The notes under the pieces were generated by a model that was not told the DNA's origin, made no database searches, and saw only the letters and a list, made by a program, of their open reading frames with translations. The position numbers were made by a program, and so were the translations under genes. 64,000 bases of DNA from Diabrotica undecimpunctata (Eukaryota; Arthropoda; Insecta; Coleoptera; Chrysomelidae). Of this stretch, positions 1 to 9,842 are shown one piece after another (the stretch's first letter is position 1; every line of letters begins with the position of its first letter). The stretch is taken from positions 127,494,952 through 127,558,951 of the forward strand of contig NC_092806.1 in the NCBI RefSeq assembly GCF_040954645.1. Direction: 5' to 3'.

Positions 1-59
1 GAATTTTATAGACATGTGTATGTACGTAAATAAATAACTAGAATTATCTTATCTTCGAG

Positions 60-107
60 GAATTTACGGATTTCAGAAGATATGAATTTACGGATTTCAG
101 AAGATAT
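60..107. repeat. 24-bp perfect tandem duplication
   Basis: The 24-base unit beginning GAATTTACGGATTTCAG occurs twice head to tail (60-83 and 84-107) with no mismatch, which implies a recent local duplication. It is not in a recognisable gene. Confidence 0.9.
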
Positions 108-620
108 CTGAATACAATGCACAATATCAACGTAAACAACAATAATAATTGTTCCCATAATAATCTCCTCATACAAAGTCGATTCAAGGTTTTTAACCTT
201 ATAAAGCGATTGTTTTCTGCTTTGTAATTTATTATACTATTTTTAGCTATGGAAGAAATTTTCCGAAGTTTAGTTGCTCATGCTGTAAATTCTAAATACG
301 TAAAGCCATCATTACTTTCTTTATTAGGACTGTAACATCGTAAATATGACACTAAAGATGACCTCAACATGCTCACATTTCCATATCAGGTTTTTCATTT
401 GACGGTGACATCTTCTACAAAATTTCAAAAATGGAAAAAGGCAATATAAAGAATATTAACTTCAAAGAATAATGATTTTTGAGTAATACTTAAGCTGTCG
501 TAGTATCCTCGTAGCTTTTTTGTCTCTTGACTGATTTGTTTATCTTTATTCTTCCTGCGATTTGTATTGCTCGTTTTCTCTGCGTTTTTGATAACTTTTA
601 TTTAAGTTATCGTTCGGTAT
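108..620. other. Stretch without recognisable gene
   Basis: AT-rich sequence with stops in all frames. I recognise no gene or RNA here. LINE homology begins just after it. Confidence 0.6.
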
Positions 621-1081
621 CTTCTGAAAACTTGACAATGCAATTCAAGAAATGAAAATAATGGCAATGGATCTACTGGGAATCAACGAATTAAGATGGC
701 CAGAATCAGGAACATGTAAAAGGACGGTAGTGTATTATATTATTCCAGTAACAACACAGAAGACCCGCATTACAAAAACGGTGTAGGTATATTAGTAACA
801 TCAGAACTGAGTAAATAATATGTGGCTAACTTCGTACCAGTCTCAAATATTACTCCAAATAAATACTCAAATAAATATATGCCCCGATTGCAGATAGAAA
901 ATATGACGATGAAGTCTAAAAGCTCTATGATCAAATCCTAGACATCTTACACAAGCTTAATAAACATGAAATTTTATATATTATAGGCGACCTCAATGCA
1001 AAAATTGGGGAAGGTCGACGAGGTCATACTGTATGTCCTTATGGTCTTGGACAATTTAATGATCGAGGACAAAGATTGTAT

Positions 1082-2374
1082 CTTCTTCTTCTTAAAGTGC
1101 CCTATCCTCAATGGAGGTTGGCTACTACAATTTTAAAATCTTCTCTATCTTCAGCTGTTCTTATTAGCTGTTCAAAATTTAGCCCTGTCCATTGTCGGAT
1201 CTTTCTGAGCCACGATAGTCTTTTCCTTCCTAGGCCTCTCTTTCCCTCGATTTTTCCTTTCACTATAAGTTGGGCATATTGGTACTTATTATTTCTCAGT
1301 ATGTGGCCTAGGTATGATGTTTTTCTAACTTTTACTGTGTTAAAAAGTTCTCTTTCCTTGCCTATTCTATGCAGCACTTCTTCGTTTGAGGTATGCGATG
1401 TCCATGAAATTTTGAGTATTCTCCGGTAGATCCACATTTCAAAGGCCTCCAATTTATTTACGGTTGATGTTTTTAGGGTCCACGTTTCAACTGCATATAG
1501 AAGAGTCGACCAGACGTAGCATTTTGATAAACGTAGTCGAATTTCGAGTTTTATTCGAGAATCACAAAGCAGTTTTTTTATTTTTTCGAAAGATTTTCTG
1601 GTCTGTTCTATTCTCGATCTTATTTCTAGATCAGGATTTAGGCTGCTATGGAATCCTCCAATGCTTCTTTAAATAGAAACTCGGAGTAAAGATTAAACAG
1701 CAGAGGCGACAGAACACATCCTTGTCTAACTCCCCTCCTAATTTCTACTTCTGCGGATGTGGAACCTTCGATCCCAACTCTGGCGTTTTGGATCCAGTAC
1801 AAGTTTTTTAAGAATTTGATGTCTTTTCCATCTAAACCGACTTCTTGCAAACGTTCTAATAGTAGGTCGTGTCTTACTCTATCAAATGCTTTTTCGAAGT
1901 CTATAAAGCATATAAATATATCTTTCTGTTGGTCGTAGCATTTTTGGGCGAGAACTAGTAAACTGAACAGGGCTTCTCTCGTTCCCATGCCGGCTCTGAA
2001 TCCAAACTGATCGTCTCCGATGATTGTTTCGCACTTTCTATAGATACGATTATGTACGATTTTCAGCAGGATTTTTACTGCATGACTCATAAGGCTTATC
2101 AGACGGAACTCATTGCAGTGTTGTGGGTTTGGCTTTTTTGGTAGTGGGATGAATATTGACTCCAGCCAATCTTGGGGTATTTTACCTGTATCATAAATGC
2201 GATTGAATAAAAGGACAAATATTTCGATATTTTCTTCGCTGATTAATTTTAACGTTTCTGGGTATATTCCGTCTGGACCTGGGGTTTTATTTGTTTTAAG
2301 ATGATTAATTGCATTTATGATTTCAGATTTCAGAATTGTTGGCCCTTCGTTGTTATTTTCCAATCTTGGTTCTT
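1082..2374 (-). mobile_element. Nested RTE LINE, 5'-truncated, with internal deletion
   Basis: This antisense LINE lies inside the family A element. Reading 2374 to 1082 it has the RT fingers and palm with FICFIDFEKAFDRV (motif A) and GVRQGCVLSPLLFNLY (motif B). It then jumps, through a deletion near 1640, to DLEIRSRIEQTR and the C-terminal domain EAFEMWIYRRILKISW (1108-1452). The segment that should carry the YADD catalytic motif is missing, so the copy is dead. The 3' end is the AAGAAGAAG run at 1082-1092. The flanks carry an exact 8-bp duplication GATTGTAT (1074-1081 and 2375-2382); removing the insert and one repeat restores the reading frame of the host endonuclease. Confidence 0.9.
1108..2374 (-). 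pseudogene. LINE reverse transcriptase, YADD region deleted
   Basis: Coding remnant of the nested RTE. The first open stretch runs from 2374 to 1638 and covers the RT N-terminal half, with LPKKPNPQHCNEFRLISLMS and the A and B boxes. A frame change and deletion near 1640 remove about 130-150 residues, judged from related copies. The second open stretch (1452 to 1108) is the C-terminal domain, ending in RTAEDREDFKIVVANLH. Both were one ORF in the parent element. The N-terminal endonuclease is lost by 5' truncation, as is usual when target-primed reverse transcription stops early. Confidence 0.85.
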
Positions 2375-3171
2375 GATTGTATAAATTTTGTAAAGATAAC
2401 GACATGGTCATTGCAAACATCTGGTGTAAACTACCCAAGCGACGACTATATACTTGGAAAGCTTCATTTGATGATGGCAGCAGCCATGAGTCTTTCAGAA
2501 ACCAAATAAATTATATACTTGCAAGTGAGCGCCTCCGAAATGCCGTCAAAAAGGAGCAGATATTGGATCGGATCAGCGACACCTTGTGGCAGATATTAAA
2601 CTAAGGTTAAAACGAATCCAACGACAAAAACCAAAAACCAATATAATTAATTTTGACGATGTAAGCATCATAAAAGGTACCATTAAAATAGAATGTAACA
2701 ATAGAATAAAGAACATTGGAGAACAACTAGAAGATCTAGACTAACTATGGAATAACAAACTCTTCACAATGATTATAGAAGTAACTTAATCAAGAAAAAT
2801 CAATGTATGACAGAAGACATTTTGAAATTGATGGAACAACGTCGACTCATAAAATTGAATTAAACAGAATATAGACATCTACAGAGAAGAATTAAAAAGG
2901 AGATAAAATTAGCCAAAGAAAAATTGATGAGAGAAAGGTGCGAAGTGAAATAAGCAACATATTTAAAAAATGATTTCCCTTTGTACTAGTTGACAATAAC
3001 AATAAAATTGTTATAAATGAGACCGAAATAACAAGAGAATGGCAACTGTATATGTCAGAGTTCTTTTAAGATAACAGAAATAATATTACCGAATGCTACC
3101 AAAATTGAACTGGATTTTCCTAAGAATACTCCACAACAGAATTAGACTCAAATGCGAAGAAGATCTCGAAA

Positions 3172-4482
3172 ATGTCCAATTTGGGTTTTAAAAATGCTAT
3201 GGGAACTAAGGAGGCACTTTTTGTGCTAAATATCCTAATACAAAAATGCCGTGATCAAAGAAAATATGTATTTGCATGCTTCGTTGACTTCGAAAGGGCA
3301 TTCGATAAAGTACACCATGTAAAATTAATGCAGATGCTAAAAAATATAGGAATAGATGACAAAGATATTCGTGTCATTAAAAATCTTTACTGGAATTAAA
3401 CTGCTATTTTAAAAACCAGAGACAATTACACCGACGAAATCTTCATACAACGAAGAGTCAGACTAGGTTGCATTTTCTCCACAACATTGTTCACCAGCTA
3501 TTTAAAAAGGCACTTGAGAGACATCCATATGGAATCAAAATCAACGGGAAACTACTGAATGTAATTAGATACGCAGACCATACAGTAATTCTGTCAGAAA
3601 ATATTGAAGGTCTCCTAATTCTGCTTGACCGTATTCACGAAGTAGAAGAGGAAATGGCATTAAAATAAACTCAAATAAAACTCAAATTTTTAGTCTTTAG
3701 TCGTAACTCACATCCAGATGCAGAGCTTCAATTAAATGGAGTCTAAGTTGAAAAAGTTCATAAAATTACATATTTGGGAACTGTCATAACGGACCAATTA
3801 GATTAAGACATAGAAATAAAACGAAGAATAGCAATTACTAAAACTAATTACTATTTTAATGGGAATAAGCCACAATTGAAGTGGCTTATTTTAAGTGAAC
3901 TTATAATAAAACTTCAATTATGGCTTATTCCCATTAAAATGGTAATTGCTTTAAGATGCCACAAGAAAATAGCTTCAGAACTAAAACTAATTTGATGAAA
4001 ATGAAGACATTTCTTTGCAATAATCATCTCAGTTTAGAACTAACACAAAGAATAGTTTGTGTGCTATATTTGGTCTGTACTTTTATAAGAAGCAGAATTG
4101 TGGATACTAAAAGTATCAAGTATGAACAGAATTAAAATATTGGAAATGTGGATTCATAGACGGATGCTGGCTGAAGATACCTTGTCCAGCAAGAAAATCT
4201 AATGAGGAAGTACTAAGTAGGGCCAACAAACATAGAGAATTGCTAAAGACGGTTAAACACCGGAAAATATCTTATCTGGGACATATATTGAGGGAAAATC
4301 GATATGGAATATTACAACTGATCCTTAAAGGTAAAATGGAAGGCCGTAGAGTTGTAGAAAGAAAACAGTTTTCTTGGTTAAAAAACATTCGTAAATTGAC
4401 TCAGATATCAAATGCAGGACAATTATTCCATGTGGCAGAAGATCAAGAAGTCTTCGCAATGATGATCACCAACGTCGGATAA
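3172..4482 (+). pseudogene. RTE reverse transcriptase and C-terminal domain, family A copy 1
   Basis: The reading frame is broken into three pieces. 3172-3399 carries motif A as FACFVDFERAFDKV. 3468-3668 carries the catalytic box as YADH, so the second catalytic aspartate is replaced by histidine. 4240-4482 is the C-terminal domain ending in GQLFHVAEDQEVFAMMITNV. The better copy at 7277-8425 aligns throughout and shows where bases were lost. A hairpin element interrupts the thumb region at 3850-3979. No activity is expected. Confidence 0.8.
3850..3979. mobile_element. 130-bp hairpin (foldback or MITE/SINE-like) insert with 13-bp TSD
   Basis: The insert is flanked by exact copies of ACTAAAACTAATT (3837-3849 and 3980-3992), and the family A copy at 7277-8425 lacks it, so it is a true insertion. 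Bases 3847-3881 and 3912-3946 are inverted repeats matching at 33 of 35 positions. A second smaller hairpin, AATAAGCCAC/GTGGCTTATT, nests in the left arm. About 33 bp follow the right arm without a partner. It has no coding capacity. The TSD is longer than Tc1 (2 bp) or hAT (8 bp) usually give and resembles LINE-driven insertion, so a SINE-like mode is possible; I do not recognise the family. Confidence 0.8.
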
Positions 4483-4619
4483 CTCTGATACTGCACGTGA
4501 AGAAGAAGAGTTTCCTTTTCGTATGACATGTTTTTTCGTAGGTGTTTTATATTGTATTCCATTTTGTTGGGTGTGTTTTTGTTATCATTTTGTATCTTTG
4601 TTTTTGGAGATATAGTATG

Positions 4620-4930
4620 ACCTTCGCTATTACCATCGTATACTCACTTCCCACTAGTTACATGGACCATGCTTTTGTTGTTGGTAACATTCCCATCTGG
4701 ACTGGTCCATGTCCATTTTCTTCTTTCTTTCTCCAAAAATATTTCACGCCTTTTTTCCAGTTTACATCCCAACTTTGCATTAAAGTCACTCAGGTTGTGT
4801 GTAGTAAACGCCAGTCTTATTGCATTCTCTAGATCTTTACAAAAGGTTTCCACTTCCTTGTCTGAGTGCGTCCATGTTAGGGCATAGGCTTGAATTATTT
4901 TAACGCTGGTCTTATTGTTATTGTGAAGTT
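4620..4930 (-). mobile_element. LINE EEP endonuclease fragment (inverted)
   Basis: Read on the minus strand this gives KLHNNNKTSVKIIQAYA, then DFNAKLGCK (the GDFNAK endonuclease box with its glycine changed) and KWTWTSPDGN, the usual order in LINE EEP nucleases. It stops where the plus-strand RTE tail at 4936 begins, so the two lie head to head. It may be the inverted 5' part of that same insertion. Confidence 0.7.
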
Positions 4931-4935
4931 TCAAT

Positions 4936-5480
4936 GTGAAAAGTGAAATTAGATCCAGAATTGAGCAGGCCAGAGCCGCTTTTAGAATGGTGTCCAAGGT
5001 ATTAGATAACAGAGACCTAAAATTGGCATTGCGGATCCGCCTACTTGGCTGCTACGTGTTCTCTGTTCTCTTACTTTATGGTGTCGAGTCTTGGACTGTG
5101 AATACAAGTGATCTAAATTGCCTTGAGGCTTTCGAAATGTGATGGTATAAAAGAATTTTAAAAGTTTCTTGGGTGGAGAAGATTCGAAACTCCACAATAC
5201 TCAGTTTCAGCAATAGTACTGAGATTATAAAAAGCATCAAGATGAGAAAGCCGCAGTACTTCGGACATGTAATGAGCGGTCCCACATATAGGTTGCTACA
5301 AACTATTATGCGAGGGAAATAGCAGCCAAACGCAGTCCAGGACGACGAAAGACTTCGTGGTTAAAGAACTTGCGAGATTGGTATTGTATTGATACAAGCA
5401 TGCTATTTATGGTATATATAAATTAAGATAGATATGATGGTAACCAACGTTCTGAAAGGACATGGTACATGAAGAAGAAA
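4936..5480 (+). mobile_element. RTE LINE C-terminal and 3' end fragment
   Basis: The plus strand encodes EIRSRIEQARAAFRM, CYVFSVLLLYGVESWT and LEAFEM, followed in shifted frames by the KYRKxQYFGHVM-type region. It ends near 5475 with MMVTNVL and the GAAGAAGAA tail typical of RTE copies in this window. Stops and frameshifts break the frame after 5142. No RT catalytic motif is present. Confidence 0.75.
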
Positions 5481-7276
5481 TATGTGCAGGGTATTATTCT
5501 TTGCTTAATCCCTTTAAGTTGTTGGATATTCGTCGTTCTTAGTAAGTAGATGTTCATGTTAATAATAGATATACTGTTAACATCACATTTACAACTGCAA
5601 TAGAGACACCACTTGAAAATACTTGCAATATAAGTACATTTAATTATAAATAAACAATTATAGAATGAAACCAACAAAGTAATAAATTTGAATCATGCTG
5701 CTTTTGTCTTTTACCATCTGCGTATACAGTCATGTGAGCTGATTTGTTTTGATAAATGATTCACATACTACTAAACTTTACATGTGAACATGTTATTTAT
5801 TTTCCAAATTAATTATATTGTGCAATCAATTTTCACAAAAGTATAATATGTTTATTTAGACACACGTGATTTTCGAGTAATAATCGTGTTATCGCATTAT
5901 GTTGTTTACTTTTATTTTTGGAACTAGTTCTGTTAACATGTAAAAACATCGACATATATCGACAATAAATAAAAAGTTCCTCTTTCGCAAAATTAAAAAT
6001 ATTAAAATTATATTACCATTATTTTCCAAAATATCTTTCTGCGTTGCGCATATATTTTGCATTATGGCATTTTTAAGAAAATATTGCTACACAGCAAAAG
6101 ATTTTTTATTACAGATTTAGTAGTATTTACGTTACGTTACATTGAGGCGCTGCGGTCCTTCTAGAACCTGAGTCTATCGACTATATCTGTCCAGCAATCG
6201 ACATCAAGCTGGATCATGTTTTGATCTACATCTTTCAGCCCATTACTAGTTCCTCTAGACTTTGTTTGTAAATCTTCTTCGCCGCTCTGGTGTCAGTTAT
6301 TATCACTGGTGTTTTGCTTCCTTCTCATTCATTGCGATAGGTGAATGATTGTACTGCTGACATATTGCTATATCATAGCAGCTTCTCCCTTCGCGAAGCT
6401 GCTTAAATGGCATAAATGACATGTTAGTGAAGTTTCGTGGGCATAAATGACATGTTGTTATCTTTGCCCTTACGTTCAAAAGTCGAGATCTTACACAGAA
6501 GTAACAGTGGTTTCTGCTTTTTTTTCGGTTAGGATCACTATTTGTTGATAATCCGAGTGAATCTACTGTTTAACGCAATCATAAGTCTACAAAAAGTTTC
6601 TGTTGTGTTCGGTTCAACTATACTTAAATTGATTTCCTGAGTGTCGTTACAATTGTCGCTATTTAGAAGCTTATTGAAATTCCACCCATTGTTCGAATAC
6701 TTTTCGAACAGAAACAAAATAAACAAACAAAATCCTAGAACTACAGTTAACACAAGTGTTTCCAATGACTGTGTCTAATATTGTCCATACAAGTCACTAT
6801 CACGTGGAACCCAATGTAGAGATGTGTAGATGTGAACCATGGGTGTCTAAGGGCACCAAGAACACTATGCGGAAACTTATACACAACTTATTGGTTTATA
6901 CAAAAGGAATTTTTTAGGGATACTACAATAATTCCTTATTTATGCTAACATCGGTACAAATCTTTGACAAATTGGAGAGCACTGTGTAAGTGTGGAGTAA
7001 TTCTTGACGGATTTTTGAGGGTTTCTGTCAACAGAAATGTTGCTTCGTCAAGTCTTAATCGAAACAATTCGCTACTCGCATGAAAACTGTCTCCTCAAAG
7101 TGAGGCCGAAACTGTTTTTATACAAGAACATATGTTCTAGATATCGCCAGCAAAGTCATGAACGTCGAGTTAGCGCTTTCAATACGAAATTCCAGGAAAA
7201 TATCGCGAATCAACCATTAATAGAACGCCAGATAGAATTTTCGAGATATTACAGGACCGTAATTACAGTCACTTAC
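5481..7276. other. Long AT-rich stretch, no established gene
   Basis: No mobile-element protein or host gene is recognisable. A weak LINE-tail-like reading on the minus strand near 6120-6270 (CWTDIVDRLRF) is too short to call. One open frame with a hydrophobic N-terminus (6538-6765) is listed separately. Confidence 0.5.
6538..6765 (-). CDS. Small ORF with N-terminal membrane segment, unrecognised
   Basis: A 75-residue frame starts METLVLTVVLGFCLFILFLF, a strongly hydrophobic run that could be a signal anchor, followed by a polar tail with several asparagines. I do not recognise a family. In DNA this AT-rich, a 75-codon open frame by chance is plausible, and no splice-linked partner exon could be shown. 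Listed only because it has no overlap with any element. Confidence 0.12.
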   Translation of the reverse strand: METLVLTVVLGFCLFILFLFEKYSNNGWNFNKLLNSDNCNDTQEINLSIVEPNTTETFCRLMIALNSRFTRIINK

Positions 7277-8381
7277 AGGGAGGAACATTTTGCGCTTAAC
7301 ATCCTATTACAAAAATGCAGTGACCAAAGAAAAGATGTATTTGCATGTTTCGTGAACTTCGAAAAGGCATTCGATAAAGTACAGCATGTAAAATTAATGC
7401 AAATACTGAAAAATATCGGAATAGATGACAAGGATCTTAGTGTCATTAAAAATTTGTACTGGAATCAAACTGCTATCGTAAAAATTGGAGGTAACTACAC
7501 CGATGAAATCTCCATACAACGAGGAGTCAGACAAGGTTGCATTTTGTCGCCAACATTGTTCAATGTTTACTCGGACCAGTAAATTTAAAAAGGCGCTTGA
7601 GAGACAACCATATGGAATAAAAATCAACGGGGAACTACTTAATATGATTAGATATGTAGACGATACAGTAATTCTGTCAGATAATATTGAGGGTCTCCAA
7701 ATTCTGCTTGATCGTCTTCATGAGGTAGGAGAGGAAATGGGCATTAAAATAAACTCCAACAAAACCAAATTTTTAGTGTTTAGTCGTGACCCACATTCCG
7801 ATGCAAAGCTTCAATTAAACGGAGTCCAAGTTGAGAAAGTTCACAAAATGACATATTTGGGAACTGTGATAACGGACCAACTAGATCCAGACATAGAAAT
7901 AAAATATATTATAGCAATGACTAAAACTACTTTTATGAAAATGAAGTCATTTCTTTGCAATAATCATCTCAATTTAGAACTAAGACAAAGAATGGTTAAG
8001 TGCTATGTTTGGTCCATACTTTTGTATAGTGCAGAAGTGTGGACGCTAAACAAAATTGAAGCATTGGAAATGTGGGTTCATAGACGAATGCTAAAGATAC
8101 CTTGGACAGCAAGGAAAACTAGTGAAGAAGTACTAAGGAGTGTCAACAAAGATAGAGAACTGCTAAAGACTGTTAAATATCGAAAAATGTCTTATCTGGG
8201 ATATACAGTAAGGGGAAGTCGATATAAAATATTACAACTGATCCTTAAAGGCAAAATAGAGGGCCGTAGGGGTGTAGGAAGAAAACAAGTTTCTTGGTTA
8301 AAAAACATTCGTGAATGGACACATCAAATGCAGGACAATTATTCCATATTGCAGAAGATCGAGAAGCCTTCGCAATGGTGA
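7277..8381 (+). pseudogene. RTE reverse transcriptase, YVDD intact, one frameshift
   Basis: RT palm and thumb plus the RTE C-terminal domain. The frame from 7277 reads to a stop at 7582 just after LFNVYSDQ. A frameshift there moves the rest (FKKALERQPYG onward) into the frame that stays open to 8381. YVDD lies at about 7655. Later motifs are KTKFLVFSRDPHSD, YLGTVITDQLDPD, EALEMWVHRRMLKIPW and GKIEGRRGVGRKQVSWLKN. Motif A has FVNFEKAFD, where most relatives have FVDFEKAFD, so a catalytic aspartate appears replaced by asparagine. The endonuclease is absent by truncation. Confidence 0.85.
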
Positions 8382-8425
8382 TCGTCAACGTCGGATAATT
8401 CTGATATGGCACGCGAAGAAGAAGA
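7277..8425 (+). mobile_element. RTE-clade LINE, family A, copy 2 (5'-truncated)
   Basis: This copy starts within the RT, a few codons before the LQKC segment, and runs through the C-terminal domain to the GAAGAAGAAG tail at about 8416-8425. It is the best-preserved family A copy. It carries motif A VFACFVNFEKAFDKV, motif B GVRQGCILSPTLFNVY and the catalytic box YVDDTVILSDN. I could not find a clear TSD. The upstream codons 7037-7276 that stay open look like accidental read-through from flanking DNA. Confidence 0.85.
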
Positions 8426-8754
8426 CAATAACAACCAACTCTATTTGGGTTATTTTTTATATTACCCACAATGATACCCAACGTCTGGGCCTTTCTTTCT
8501 TCCCATCCAGGTTTAATTTTCGTTACAACCTAAGCCAGAAGGTTACACGAATGGAAGAGTATAATAAGCCAAGGGGCTGAAGTAAGACCGGTTATAACAA
8601 CAAACGATTTCCAAAAAAAAATTTATTATTACTTGTATATGATCTATAGTACTATAACTCTAGATTGGGCATCATTTTAACGAGTACAGCAGTTTTTAAA
8701 TCAAGCATACCAAGCAGTGCAAAGGCAAAAACTTCCTTACTTACTTTGTGGCGT
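8426..8754. other. Spacer between two LINE fragments
   Basis: No recognisable gene. Poly-A run near 8610 and AT-rich sequence only. Confidence 0.5.
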
Positions 8755-9115
8755 TATAACCCTTCGTGGGTTTTAGCAGACTTGATAACATGCCTTCATT
8801 CGTCTCCGACTTGTGTTATCTCCTTGAATTCTGAACACATACAGCTTTAAGGCCTTTTGCTATGCTATCGCTCCACCGGAGTCGAGGTCGTCCACGTGGT
8901 CTTCGATTTGGGAATAGAATACCAGCCTTATTATTCTTTCATTAGAATGTCTTCTGAGGTGTTCTGCCCACTGGAGTCTTCTGGACTTTATTTTATTATG
9001 TTAGCGTCTGGATATAGTTCTTTGAGCTCTGTGTAAGTTCTTATTCTTATCCTATATTGCCCTGCTGCTCCAAGTACGGACCAAAGGATTTTTCTTCCCC
9101 AAAACTTCCGACTAG
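8755..9115 (-). mobile_element. LINE C-terminal fragment (GRPRLRW type)
   Basis: Read on the minus strand across frames it gives IRTYTELKELYPDANI, RRLQWAEHLRRHSN, RPRGRPRLRW and SAKTHEGL followed by a stop. This is the normal end of an insect LINE protein in which the QWAGH-like motif is followed by a GRP-rich strand and a W..QAKTH.GL terminus. It has several frameshifts. The same architecture closes the better-preserved LINE at 63619-64000. Confidence 0.6.
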
Positions 9116-9128
9116 TACATATTACTAG

Positions 9129-9184
9129 TTCTAACATAGAGAACGGCAACCTGGTATTCTAACATAGAGAACGGCAACCTGGTA
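9129..9184. repeat. 28-bp perfect tandem duplication
   Basis: The 28-base unit beginning TTCTAACATAGAGAACGGC is repeated exactly at 9129-9156 and 9157-9184, at the start of a degenerate LINE tail. Confidence 0.9.
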
Positions 9185-9450
9185 TTTCAACACAAAAGCA
9201 AGCTCATTCGGCGTTTCTTGGGACATAGAATGCTCAACATCAAGCTACAAGATCACAATTAAAGAAGGCGAAGATCAAATTTGCAGACAGTAATTCAAAA
9301 AATTGTCATGTAAATTTGGAACTCTGTTGGACATATAGGAAGAATTTTCTGATCACGAATGGATGCCATAAACAACCGGAAAATCAGGAAAATGCCATAA
9401 ACAACCAAAGAAACGACCACCTAAGTGAAACTGACATCCAACGTCCAGTC
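9185..9450 (+). mobile_element. Degenerate LINE C-terminal fragment
   Basis: Frames on the plus strand show KLIRRFLGHRMLNIKLQDH and then IQKIVM.IWNSVGHIGR. This fits the LINE pattern of MLGISL.DR followed by KW.W.GHI.R. Many stops; no RT motif. It is an old remnant of a different LINE group from the RTE copies nearby. Confidence 0.5.
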
Positions 9451-9747
9451 GTAAATCCGCTGTTCATACTATTTGCTGTAGATTCGTACTTTAGACTTGC
9501 AGACTATTATTGAGCAAGATAATGATATACATAGGTAAAATGATAAAATCTTGAATATGTCGCAAACTTTTGAAATTAAAAGTAAAACAGCTTTGGATAG
9601 ATATACCATAAATTTTAAGAAAATCTGAATCATTTAATGTTATGTTATAGTATAGTCAATAGGAAGTATGTGTCAATGACTTTAAGAGCACAAAAGCAAA
9701 GGAAGCATTGGGTTATTATTTTATTGGATAGTTAAGTTCATAATTTC
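9451..9747. other. Spacer, nothing recognised
   Basis: AT-rich with no recognisable coding or RNA feature. It ends at the left TSD of LINE family C copy 1. Confidence 0.5.
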
Positions 9748-9754
9748 ATATGAT

Positions 9755-9757
<3 letters not shown>

Positions 9758-9824
<67 letters not shown>
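9758..9824. repeat. (TA)n microsatellite, LINE family C 3' tail
   Basis: An uninterrupted TA dinucleotide run of 67 bases. It lies exactly between the left TSD and the LINE 3' UTR, so it arose as the tail of the element. Confidence 0.95.
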
Positions 9825-9827
<3 letters not shown>

Positions 9828-9842
9828 GGAATTCTACAGTAT

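Larger units (their letters stand above)
625..4512 (+). mobile_element. RTE-clade LINE, family A, copy 1 (interrupted, defective)
   Basis: This is a degenerate non-LTR retrotransposon whose protein would nick target DNA with an EEP endonuclease and reverse-transcribe its own RNA there. Endonuclease signatures are LGINELRWPESG near 675 and GDLNAKIGEG near 987; the domain resumes at 2383 with FCKDNDMVIANIWCKLPKRR. The RT follows at 3172-3670 and the C-terminal domain at 4100-4480. The 3' end is GAAGAAGAAG near 4500, the same end as the other family A copies. Many stops and frameshifts are present, so it cannot move itself. It is split by an antisense RTE (1082-2374) and a 130-bp hairpin insert (3850-3979). 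Clade assignment rests on BovB-like C-terminal motifs such as YLGH and GKMEGRR; a related insect LINE clade is possible. Confidence 0.8.

Noticed and set aside
6120..6270. Minus-strand peptide CWTDIVDRLRF resembling a LINE C-terminal end
   Set aside because: Too short and degenerate to support an element call.
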